From contig JAAYQH010000082.1 in NCBI GenBank assembly GCA_012519365.1, positions 1 to 7,713 on the forward strand: DNA of 7,713 nucleotides. Direction: 5' to 3'. A program made the translations under genes and the position numbers. This stretch comes from Planctomycetota bacterium (GTDB lineage Bacteria; Planctomycetota; Phycisphaerae; Sedimentisphaerales; Anaerohalosphaeraceae). Positions 1 to 5,404 of the stretch are shown here, in pieces. A model generated the notes under the pieces. That model saw only the letters and a program-made list of their open reading frames with translations. It had not been told where the DNA came from and searched no databases. Position 1 is the stretch's first letter, and each line of letters starts with the position of its first letter.

Positions 1-1
1 A

Positions 2-700
2 GAAACAGCCTCTGCCTTGCAGCTTTTGTTCGGGCATGCCGTCAACAGCGACGATAATCGGATCACGCTTTATACCGTTGAAAGCACAGACGCCGAAGGC
101 AACACGGTGCACAAGTTGGCGCTGGGGCTGGGCGATAATGCCGCACTTCAAGATAATATTGCACAGCTTGTGCCGGGGCAGCCTTATCATGTTGCGTTGA
201 CGTGGGATGGGACAACGTATGCGGTCTTTGTTGACGGTGTGCGGCGGGATGCGGGAACCTTCAGCGGGCTGGCAGAGCTGGAAGCGTTTGCCGATGTCGG
301 CAACTTCGGCACGGCCAGCGGACGGGCGTATGCGTCGGGTTTTCGGGGCCTTGTCGATGAGATCCAACTGTATCGGCGGGCCCTGAACGCCGAGGAGATC
401 ACACGGCTGTTTCTGACTCATACGGCCAAAGAAAATCGGCTCATCGAGTTTGCCGTGTACGGAACCGACGACGCGGGCAACCCCATTTATTATACCGCCA
501 AGAACCTGCCGGCTGGTGCGACGTTTGACGCACAGAAACAAACCTTCTTCTGGCGGCCTGCCCTCTACCAATCTGCGGGCAACTATGAGATCGTTTTTGC
601 CGCGGATGGGTATCCGGACCAAAAAATAACTGTCTCGGTCCAGGATACAGAGCTGGCAGGATGGTATATTAAGTTTTTAGAATCCAGAGGATTGCACTGA
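2..700 (+). CDS. 3' end of a secreted LamG / putative Ig-like domain protein (5' truncated by window edge)
   Basis: The frame is open to the left window edge, so this is the C-terminal ~232 residues of a longer protein; an internal TTG at 17 is not a credible start. Visible residues ~1-140 are a concanavalin-A-like LamG_3 domain: the GQPYHVALTWDG strand, the FVDGV turn and the closing motif FRGLVDEIQLYRRALNAEEI are typical of it. Residues ~146-213 resemble a putative Ig (He_PIG) domain, with LPAGATFD, an FxWRPA strand and AGNYEIVFAA. These domains are common in large secreted carbohydrate-binding or cell-surface proteins of planctomycetes and Bacteroidetes. The protein ends in a short tail, LAGWYIKFLESRGLH. 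There is no PEP-CTERM, LPXTG or transmembrane anchor, so it is probably released or held non-covalently. The ligand cannot be told. The domain call is firm; any function beyond binding or adhesion is inference. Confidence 0.85.
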   Translation, partial: ETASALQLLFGHAVNSDDNRITLYTVESTDAEGNTVHKLALGLGDNAALQDNIAQLVPGQPYHVALTWDGTTYAVFVDGVRRDAGTFSGLAELEAFADVGNFGTASGRAYASGFRGLVDEIQLYRRALNAEEITRLFLTHTAKENRLIEFAVYGTDDAGNPIYYTAKNLPAGATFDAQKQTFFWRPALYQSAGNYEIVFAADGYPDQKITVSVQDTELAGWYIKFLESRGLH

Positions 701-782
701 GGCAACAATGCAGTTTTGGCATATGAGTTTCGAGTTGAGAAGCAGCGACACCCTATCCAGACGAAAACGATCTTTTAAGATA

Positions 783-834
783 TGACTTCTGGCTTCTCTT
801 CTCTGCTATCTGACCTCTGGCTTCTGGCTTCTGT
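783..834. repeat. Short degenerate CTTCTGG / GACYTCTGG repeat block
   Basis: The block is built from repeated GACTTCTGGCTTCT, GACCTCTGGCTTCT and GGCTTCTG units, so CTGGCTTCT occurs three times in about 50 bases. It lies just downstream of the stop codon (840) of the minus-strand EpsI-like gene and 80-130 bases past the LamG stop. It has no dyad symmetry and no open frame. On the minus strand it reads as GCCAGAAG/GTCAGA units. It looks like a low-complexity intergenic repeat rather than a terminator or CRISPR. Confidence 0.6.
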
Positions 835-837
835 CAG

Positions 838-1491
838 CTACGGCATATAGGTCATCAGTTCATCGGCTGCGTCTTGGGCAAACAGACGTACGGACTGCTC
901 GGTGGCCCCACTGATCTGTACCTGGGCGACATAGGCCAAACGCCCGTCAATCTCTTTGGGGCGACGCCAGCGAAGGCCGTCAAAAAGAGTGTGGTCGGTT
1001 GTCAGTTGCCCGTTGAAGACATAGTAATTCAAAACAAAAACTTCTTCATAGTCCAAGCCGGTTTTATAGAATCGATGGATCAGACATTCCAAGGTATTGC
1101 CCTGTTTGGTGCGCAGTGTCTCGGTATGGGTATGGCCATGAATCCAGCCGCTGCCGACATAGCACACCCGAGGCCGATGGCCAAGCATCCGACGAGGTTC
1201 TGCGGTATAGCCGACATACAGCGATACACCTGATTTCAGCTCAGGATTAACGTAATATCGACTGATATAATCATCCACACCCGCGACCTTAAGAACGGTT
1301 TCGGAAATAGGAACATCGTGCCCTTGCCAGTTGCCCCACTCGAGCGGAAAGTTTTCCAGCGGAATTGACGGCAACAGCGGCGCATCCGCCAGGATACTGT
1401 ACTGGTGCGCTAAATGATGATAATACGCTCCCGCCCCGGCTATGATGACAAGACCCAGCAACCCCAACAAAATGGCACGGCTTAAAGACAT
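838..1491 (-). CDS. EpsI-like exosortase-associated protein (DUF3485)
   Basis: This 217-residue protein has an N-terminal membrane anchor (~5-23, LLGLLGLVIIAGAGAYY) and a periplasmic EpsI/DUF3485 domain. Family marks are the FPLEWGNWQG segment (48-57), the YISRYY strand, SLYVGYTAEPRR (90-101) and HRPRVCYVGSGW (105-116) with its conserved Cys110. The family is found with exosortases, either as a separate gene or fused to the exosortase C-terminus, and is thought to act with them in sorting PEP-CTERM proteins and in exopolysaccharide export. Its exact reaction is not settled. I chose ATG 1491, because AGAGGA lies 5 bases upstream; an in-frame GTG at 1506 would add five residues but has a poorer site. 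The next gene upstream on the same strand encodes a PEP-CTERM protein. A terminator separates them, so this gene probably has its own promoter. No exosortase gene is in the window. Confidence 0.85.
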   Translation of the reverse strand: MSLSRAILLGLLGLVIIAGAGAYYHHLAHQYSILADAPLLPSIPLENFPLEWGNWQGHDVPISETVLKVAGVDDYISRYYVNPELKSGVSLYVGYTAEPRRMLGHRPRVCYVGSGWIHGHTHTETLRTKQGNTLECLIHRFYKTGLDYEEVFVLNYYVFNGQLTTDHTLFDGLRWRRPKEIDGRLAYVAQVQISGATEQSVRLFAQDAADELMTYMP

Positions 1492-1734
1492 AGTTATCCT
1501 CTTCACAGGTCAGTTAACAAGACAATGCTAACCAAATTCGACCGAAAATCAAGTGATATACTGATCCAAAAACCCTTGCAAGCGATTCAGTAATAAGGGC
1601 ATAAGGTTTTGCTTAGAGTGATCCCCCTCAACAAATCCGGGGGCCCCAAAAGATACAAAAGATACATCCGTCTTCTGCGGCGGTCCGTATTCGCGTAGCC
1701 TTGAACATTTGAAATCCCCCCCTTTTTACCCATA
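1492..1734. other. Intergenic stretch between the EpsI-like gene and the PEP-CTERM terminator
   Basis: No credible gene is visible. The stretch holds a CCCCC/GGGGG dyad (1623-1643, loop TCAACAAATCC) and a perfect tandem duplication of the 9-mer AAAAGATAC (1648-1665). A loose AAAACCCTT ... AAGGTTTT dyad lies around 1570-1615. The promoter of the EpsI-like gene should be in the lower part (1500-1600, minus strand), but I see only weak -35/-10 pairs there and do not call one. Confidence 0.4.
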
Positions 1735-1775
1735 ACAAAAATACAGGCCACGGCTGTTATCACGCCGCGGCCTGT
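1735..1775 (-). terminator. Intrinsic terminator of the PEP-CTERM gene
   Basis: CAGGCCACGGC (1744-1754) pairs with GCCGCGGCCTG (1764-1774) around a 9-base loop. All 11 positions pair, counting one G-T wobble, and an A-T pair closes the outside (1743/1775). Read on the minus strand, the hairpin is followed at once by ATTTTTG. The element lies 44 bases past the PEP-CTERM stop codon. The plus side has no T-run, so it works for the minus strand only. Confidence 0.85.
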
Positions 1776-1784
1776 TCAAAAACT

Positions 1785-1801
1785 CAACTTCTCAACTTCT
1801 T
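1785..1801. repeat. 8-bp tandem repeat CTCAACTT x2
   Basis: CTCAACTT occurs twice head to tail (roughly 1784-1799) between the PEP-CTERM stop and its terminator. It resembles the other short tandem repeats of this window (AAAAGATAC x2, TTCTCAT x2) and may be replication slippage. No function is assigned. Confidence 0.5.
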
Positions 1802-1818
1802 GTCGTAAACTGCTGTTG

Positions 1819-2607
1819 TTACATTGCTTTGCGACGACGAAGCACACCGATCAAGGTCGTCCCAATACCGGCCAGCAAGATTGCGCCGGGGGTGGGAACG
1901 ATAACCAACATATCTTGCCTTGAAGAGATTGAAGGATCAGCAACATTAAGATTATACATCTGCATCACACGAACATTCCCAATGGTCTCCCAACCCGAAT
2001 TTTCGGCCAAAGTAACAAAATACTGTGCATCTTCGCTCAGATTTTCCGGATCAAAAGCATAAATAATTTCGCCCTCAGAAGTCCATTTTGTATATGGTTG
2101 ACTTTGCAGATACCAAATCGCTTCCTGCAAGGCCGCAGCACTTTCTGCTCGTCCCTCTTCAGGATCATAAATATATCCATCAAGGGTACCTTTAGCGAAT
2201 TCAGTATAAAGGTAAGCTGTCCTTGGATTCAGATCTACGCCGCTGCTCGTATAAGAAGAATAGGAGTGGGAACCGGGCGTACCATCCAAAAATGCTTCAC
2301 TGACCCATACTTGGGAACCGGAATAGAAATTATCAGACAATTCAACACAAAATGTCTGAAATGATGGGACATGGCTTATATTTTTTGTGGTATCTGCATA
2401 TTTGGCCAAATCCACACCCAATTTAGTGTCATCATAGTTGTAAATAGTAAATTCACCCCCATAATGGAAATGGTAGCCATCGATTTGTTTGAAAAAAACT
2501 TGCCCCCCATCATACCCTGATCCATTTCCAAATCCTTCTGTTGCCATTGTCGGTGCCACAAACAGGGCAACAAGCCCTACAACCGCAAAAAACTTTCTCA
2601 TCTCCAT
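1819..2607 (-). CDS. PEP-CTERM surface protein with putative internal thioester domain
   Basis: This protein has 262 residues. A signal peptide (1-22, MRKFFAVVGLVALFVAPTMA, likely cut before T23) leads an extracellular domain. A C-terminal sorting signal follows at 237-260: VPTPGAILLAGIG, a hydrophobic span and an RRRK tail. This is the tripartite PEP-CTERM layout, here with PTP in place of PEP. The sorter, an exosortase, would cleave near that motif at the inner membrane. The body has FQTFCVEL (Cys87), AYLYTEFAKGTL (131-141) and ALQEAIWYL (159-167, Gln161). A Cys in [YF]CV and a later Gln in a Q-x-A-[IV]-W motif are the pair that forms the Cys-Gln thioester in Gram-positive thioester domains (TQxA family). 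I infer such a bond here. Start ATG 2607 is chosen for AGGAG 7 bases upstream; an in-frame ATG at 2640 lacks a site and would precede the signal peptide. The adjacent EpsI-like gene supports exosortase sorting. Confidence 0.85.
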   Translation of the reverse strand: MEMRKFFAVVGLVALFVAPTMATEGFGNGSGYDGGQVFFKQIDGYHFHYGGEFTIYNYDDTKLGVDLAKYADTTKNISHVPSFQTFCVELSDNFYSGSQVWVSEAFLDGTPGSHSYSSYTSSGVDLNPRTAYLYTEFAKGTLDGYIYDPEEGRAESAAALQEAIWYLQSQPYTKWTSEGEIIYAFDPENLSEDAQYFVTLAENSGWETIGNVRVMQMYNLNVADPSISSRQDMLVIVPTPGAILLAGIGTTLIGVLRRRKAM

Positions 2608-2654
2608 AATCAAACTCCTTTCACAATTCTCATTTCTCATTTGGTTATTTAAAT

Positions 2655-2686
2655 GGGAAAACCTTCGGATGATGCCGGTTTCTCCC
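2655..2686 (-). promoter_or_regulatory. Hairpin in the predicted 5' leader of the PEP-CTERM mRNA
   Basis: On the plus strand, GGGA-AAAC ... GTTT-TCCC encloses CGG-ATGATG-CCG. This gives a nested stem with small bulges and a 6-base loop, of about 32 bases in total. It would lie some 48 bases ahead of the PEP-CTERM start, within the leader if the -10 at 2732-2737 is used. It matches no riboswitch I recognise. It could be an mRNA-stability or attenuation element. Confidence 0.35.
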
Positions 2687-2731
2687 CTCTCATCTTATTT
2701 TGGGAATCAATCATATTATTCCATAGGCCAC

Positions 2732-2740
2732 ATAATAGCA
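2732..2740 (-). promoter_or_regulatory. Candidate extended -10 promoter for the PEP-CTERM gene
   Basis: On the minus strand, TGC-TATTAT forms an extended -10 element. The matching -35 region is only T-rich. Transcription would start near 2725 and give a leader of roughly 118 bases. I also looked for a sigma54 (GG-N10-GC) promoter, since some PEP-CTERM genes elsewhere use one, and found none. Confidence 0.35.
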
Positions 2741-2831
2741 TATTTCCATAAAAAATAAAGAAAAAAAGAAAAATCTGCTGCGTGAAATGCCACAACTCAT
2801 TTGTATTAAAGAAGTTATATTTTTTTAAAAA

Positions 2832-2856
2832 CCTCTAAAAAAGTGTTTTTTTGAGG
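2832..2856 (-). terminator. A/T-rich hairpin, terminator-like on the minus strand
   Basis: CCTCTAAAAAA and TTTTTTTGAGG form an 11-bp stem with one T-T mismatch around a GTG loop. On the minus strand, TTTTT follows the stem at once. No minus-strand gene lies upstream that would need it, so it may insulate the two divergent promoters or be a cruciform-prone element. The role is unsure. Confidence 0.35.
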
Positions 2857-2948
2857 ACCATCCTGCTCCTTTGAACGAGGATTTCCGTAGAAAGAGGTGT
2901 TTTTACCGGTTCGTTTGCGAAAGTCGCATAAAAAAACAATTTTTGCTC

Positions 2949-2977
2949 TTGTTTTTACTAAACAATGGTACTATAAT
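2949..2977 (+). promoter_or_regulatory. Sigma70-type promoter of the FHA gene with overlapping palindrome
   Basis: TTGTTT (2949-2954), a 17-base spacer and a perfect TATAAT (2972-2977) make a good promoter. The start would fall near 2984, about 36 bases before the ATG. The -35 box is the left arm of the perfect palindrome TTGTTT-TTACT-AAACAA (2949-2965), a layout typical of a repressor operator. The regulator is unknown. Confidence 0.65.
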
Positions 2978-3019
2978 AGAATAGAATCTTGCAACCTCTT
3001 TTTCTGAAAGGAACTGCGG

Positions 3020-3499
3020 ATGGAAGTGAATCTGGTTCTGCTGAAAAAAGACGGCACGACGAAAAGTTTCCCCTTGCCCAGCACAGTAACGTCGATCGGC
3101 AGACGTCAGGAGTGTGATTTTTGCCTTCCCTTGAGTGTGGTTTCCCGAAGACATTGCGAGATTTATATGGATCAGGGACACGTGTTTGTTCGTGATCTAA
3201 ACAGCCGCAACAGCACCTTTTTGAACGGCCGCAGGATTGATGAGTCGCGGCTTCAGGCCGGCGATGTGCTGCAGATCGGGCCGGTCAAATTTGTCATCCA
3301 AATTGACGGCCAACCTGAAACGTTCGAATCTTATTTTGAAGGGCCTTCCGAAACGGCAGAAAAGACCACGGCTGGCGATTTCGGCGAATCGGCCGGAGCC
3401 AATCAGAGCGAGACGACGGAGATTCTGGATTCATTGCCGGATGATTTTGACATCGACATCAATAGCGATTTGAAAAATCAATTCACCCAGGAATCCTAA
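3020..3499 (+). CDS. FHA-domain protein with acidic C-terminal tail
   Basis: This 159-residue cytoplasmic protein has one FHA domain (~1-97), the fold that binds phosphothreonine peptides. The conserved positions are all present: SIGRR with Gly27-Arg28, SRRH (Ser42, His45), NSRNSTFLNG (Asn61-Gly70, with the Asn69-Gly70 pair) and the LQAGDVLQIG strand turn. There is no signal peptide or membrane segment. Residues ~98-159 are acidic and probably disordered, and include ETTEILDSLPDDFDIDINSD. The ETTEIL motif recalls the ETTS phosphorylation site of the FHA switches GarA and OdhI, though in those it precedes the FHA domain. The start is clear: AAAGGA lies 7 bases before ATG 3020, under a good promoter. 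No Ser/Thr kinase is in the window, so the partner is unknown. rlmN follows 65 bases downstream but seems to have its own promoter. Confidence 0.9.
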   Translation: MEVNLVLLKKDGTTKSFPLPSTVTSIGRRQECDFCLPLSVVSRRHCEIYMDQGHVFVRDLNSRNSTFLNGRRIDESRLQAGDVLQIGPVKFVIQIDGQPETFESYFEGPSETAEKTTAGDFGESAGANQSETTEILDSLPDDFDIDINSDLKNQFTQES

Positions 3500-3529
3500 C
3501 CCTAAGGAGCCGCCCCGTCCAAATTGCCA

Positions 3530-3558
3530 TTGAAACCCGCAACGCTGCGCGGTATAGT
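3530..3558 (+). promoter_or_regulatory. Promoter of rlmN, possibly giving a leaderless mRNA
   Basis: TTGAAA (3530-3535), an exact 17-base spacer and TATAGT (3553-3558) form a strong sigma70-type match. Six bases (GCGGGG) then separate the -10 from ATG 3565, so the transcript would begin at or within a base or two of the start codon. No proper Shine-Dalgarno site stands before the ATG. An AAGGAG at 3504-3509 is 55 bases away. Confidence 0.55.
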
Positions 3559-3564
3559 GCGGGG

Positions 3565-4596
3565 ATGGATAAAGACCTGAAAAGTTATACCGCCCTCGAG
3601 CTTCGCCACTTAGTGGAAAAGTATGGCCGAAAACCGTTTTTAGCGGATTATTTGTTTGCGTTCATTCATCAAAAACGTGTTCTCGATTTGAATGCAGTTA
3701 CCCCCCTGCCGGCGGCGTTTCGAGAACAATTGATCGGGGACGGTTACTTCATTTCCTCGCTCACTCTTGCCGAACAGCACCACGACCCGGACGGGACCAC
3801 CAAATTGGCCTTTGATGTGTGCGGCGGCGGCCGAATCGAGGCGGTGCGGCTCAGTGACCGGGAACGACAGACGCTATGCCTTTCGACCCAGGTCGGATGC
3901 CGGATGGGCTGCTCCTTCTGCGCGACCGGACGGCTGGGTTTTGAGCGAAATCTTACTGCCGCACAGATTGTCGATCAGGTGTATCAAGCACAGCAGTTAT
4001 GCGGTCCCATCCACAACGTCGTTTATATGGGCATGGGTGAGCCGCTGGACAATCTGGATGAGGTGATGCGATCGGTCGAACTGCTCAACCACGAACGCGG
4101 CGTGCATATCGGTATTCGCCGTATTACCCTGTCCACCTGCGGCCTGCCGGAGGGCATCCGAAAACTGGCCGATTTTACGTTGCATCCGCGTCTGGCGGTC
4201 TCACTGCATTCCGCCGATGACCGAACGCGGCAAGAGTTAATGCCTATCGCCAAAAAATACCCCCTCGTGCGGCTTGTTGAGGCGATGAAAGACTATCAGC
4301 TTCGCACGGGACGCCGCCTTACCATCGAGTATTGTTTGATCCGCGACGTCAATGACAGCGACACCCACGCACGCTCGCTGCTCAGGCTGCTCAAAGGACT
4401 ATCTGTCCATGTCAATCTCATTGAGATGAACCCGTTTGGGAACTGTCCATTTGCTCCCTCGCCGCCTCGGCGGGTCAGTGCGTTTGCCGAAATTCTGACG
4501 AACGCAGGGATTGAGACGGTAATTCGATTCCGCCGCGGCCAATCCATCAAGGCTGCTTGCGGTCAACTCGGCGCGACCCGCCTAAAACCCCATTGA
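3565..4596 (+). CDS. rlmN: RlmN, 23S rRNA (adenine2503-C2)/tRNA (adenine37-C2) methyltransferase
   Basis: This cytoplasmic 343-residue radical-SAM enzyme puts a methyl group on C2 of 23S rRNA A2503, and in many species of tRNA A37; the family is usually 340-390 residues. The [4Fe-4S] motif CxxxCxxC is C112-RMG-C116-SF-C119. Upstream Cys105 (in TLCLSTQVGC) and C-terminal Cys332 (in KAACGQLG) match the redox and methyl-carrier pair Cys118/Cys355 of the E. coli enzyme, with identical spacing of Cys105 to the cluster. GMGEP (156-160) is the SAM-binding turn. SLHSADDRTRQELMPI, the family stretch, is also present. The N-terminal helical part (1-60) is short but normal. The frame is open upstream of ATG 3565 to beyond 3499 but has no ATG, GTG or TTG there, so 3565 is the start. 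All key residues are intact. Confidence 0.97.
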   Translation: MDKDLKSYTALELRHLVEKYGRKPFLADYLFAFIHQKRVLDLNAVTPLPAAFREQLIGDGYFISSLTLAEQHHDPDGTTKLAFDVCGGGRIEAVRLSDRERQTLCLSTQVGCRMGCSFCATGRLGFERNLTAAQIVDQVYQAQQLCGPIHNVVYMGMGEPLDNLDEVMRSVELLNHERGVHIGIRRITLSTCGLPEGIRKLADFTLHPRLAVSLHSADDRTRQELMPIAKKYPLVRLVEAMKDYQLRTGRRLTIEYCLIRDVNDSDTHARSLLRLLKGLSVHVNLIEMNPFGNCPFAPSPPRRVSAFAEILTNAGIETVIRFRRGQSIKAACGQLGATRLKPH

Positions 4597-4896
4597 CCTT
4601 CAGTCATTTTGAATGGCGGCTGTGCTTGCCGCAACATCCATTTTGTTGCTTTGAGGGGGCGACGGTAATGGACGACAGCACATCCCTGAACGGCGCTCCA
4701 CACGGCCGCATCCGTTTCGAAATGCACGGCAACTTCGACAGAACTGCCAGCCAGTTGGAGGATAGTTTGTCTTCATTTGTTTCTTGTTATACTTGTTGTT
4801 CATGGCATTTTCTAAATCACAGATGGTCATCGTCACTCAACGAATAGAAACGCGGCTAAAGCAAATTGATCGAACATCTTAAAACCGTCTAAATGA
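4597..4896. other. Post-rlmN intergenic region with a small dyad
   Basis: A GCGGC-TGTGCTT-GCCGC dyad (4616-4632) follows the rlmN stop by 20 bases and is flanked by two direct CATTTTG copies. It has no T-run and is at best a weak terminator. A small open frame (4668-4847) is described separately. From about 4770 the base composition turns AT-rich and I see nothing recognisable up to the stop codon of the minus-strand gene. Confidence 0.4.
4668..4847 (+). CDS. Doubtful small ORF, 59 residues
   Basis: ATG 4668 has AGGGGG 8 bases upstream. The first ~31 codons (MDDSTSLNGAPHGRIRFEMH and on to QLED) use mostly C or G in third position, like rlmN and lpxD. The remaining codons switch sharply to A/T and give a Cys/Ser/Trp-rich tail that does not look like protein. 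This could be a tiny gene, or the 5' remnant of a gene cut off near 4765. I recognise no family. Confidence 0.2.
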   Translation: MDDSTSLNGAPHGRIRFEMHGNFDRTASQLEDSLSSFVSCYTCCSWHFLNHRWSSSLNE

Positions 4897-5313
4897 CTAA
4901 TCGGAACGATCATACAACTCTGGTTGATATAAAATTTTTCCAATTCTCAATTTACCTGAACGCAAGGTATCCCCTGTTCGCCGGCCCAGTATCCGCATTC
5001 CCAAGCTTGAAAAAACAGAGATTTGCCGCTGTTTGAAATTTGCCTCTTCCGGATAGACCAAACGACATACATACCGAGCAGCACCTGAAACAGTCAATTC
5101 AAAGAAGGAATTCATTGAAACAACATCTACCGGAAACCAGCGTATCGGATACAGATTTATATCCTTAAGACGATGACGCAATCGATTCAAACGCTGACTG
5201 CTGATTTTGCCGCGTTGTTTTTCATATTGGATTGTCGAAAGGAGCCGGTAATAATCTATCTCCGACAAAATCAAAGGATTTTTGATGACCTTGGGCTTAT
5301 TTAAACATTTCAT
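4897..5313 (-). CDS. Rnk-like protein with GreA/GreB C-terminal domain
   Basis: This protein has 138 residues. The C-terminal part (~60-132) is the FKBP-like GreA/GreB C-terminal domain in its Rnk form: FPVDVVSMNSFFEL (60-73), CRLVYPEEA (83-91), ISVFSSLGMRILGRRTGDTL (98-117) and ILYQPE (127-132) follow E. coli Rnk closely. The N-terminal part (~15-55) is basic and helical where Rnk has a short coiled coil and GreA a long one. It lacks the GreA/GreB coiled-coil tip, so transcript cleavage is unlikely. Rnk-type proteins bind RNA polymerase near the secondary channel. I therefore expect a modulator of transcription. ATG 5313 is chosen because GAGG lies 8 bases upstream; GTG 5322 is a poorer alternative. 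An unknown small gene lies 91 bases upstream on the same strand. Both are more AT-rich than rlmN and lpxD. Confidence 0.8.
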   Translation of the reverse strand: MKCLNKPKVIKNPLILSEIDYYRLLSTIQYEKQRGKISSQRLNRLRHRLKDINLYPIRWFPVDVVSMNSFFELTVSGAARYVCRLVYPEEANFKQRQISVFSSLGMRILGRRTGDTLRSGKLRIGKILYQPELYDRSD

Positions 5314-5365
5314 TGATTTCACCTCACAAAAAGGAGTTCAAGAAATCGAACAGTTCAAATCCAAC

Positions 5366-5383
5366 ACAGTGAAAACACTCTGT
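5366..5383 (-). promoter_or_regulatory. Hairpin between the small unknown gene and the Rnk-like gene
   Basis: ACAGTG-AAAA-CACT(C)TGT forms a 7-bp stem with one bulged base. It lies in the 91-base gap between two minus-strand genes. No T-run follows on either strand, so it is more likely an mRNA processing or stability element than a terminator. Confidence 0.3.
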
Positions 5384-5404
5384 AGAGGTCACACAATAAA
5401 CGGA

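Larger units (their letters stand above)
2608..3019. other. AT-rich divergent intergenic region
   Basis: This 412-base region lies between two divergent genes and has no coding frame worth calling. In order it holds a tandem TTCTCAT x2 next to the PEP-CTERM ribosome site (~2626-2639), a leader hairpin (2655-2686) and a probable minus-strand -10 (2732-2737). An A-rich/T-rich hairpin (2832-2856), a small TGCGA-AAG-TCGCA dyad (2916-2928) and the plus-strand promoter of the FHA gene with an overlapping palindrome (2949-2977) follow. Poly-A/T tracts are frequent, unlike the flanking genes. Confidence 0.6.

Noticed and set aside
783..834. CRISPR array
   Set aside because: Units are too short and contiguous, with no spacers of even length.
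874..1233. Plus-strand open frame opposite the EpsI-like gene
   Set aside because: The minus-strand frame matches the DUF3485 family throughout, so the plus frame is a shadow.
2098..2364. Plus-strand frames opposite the PEP-CTERM gene
   Set aside because: Shadows of a gene with clear signal peptide, sorting tail, ribosome site and terminator.
2700..2745. Sigma54 promoter for the PEP-CTERM gene
   Set aside because: A TGGC occurs on the minus strand but the matching TTGC element at the right spacing is missing.
4023..4253. Minus-strand frames inside rlmN
   Set aside because: They lie wholly within an intact radical-SAM gene and have no protein-like features.
4616..4632. Intrinsic terminator of rlmN
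   Set aside because: The GCGGC/GCCGC stem is only 5 bp and no T-run follows.
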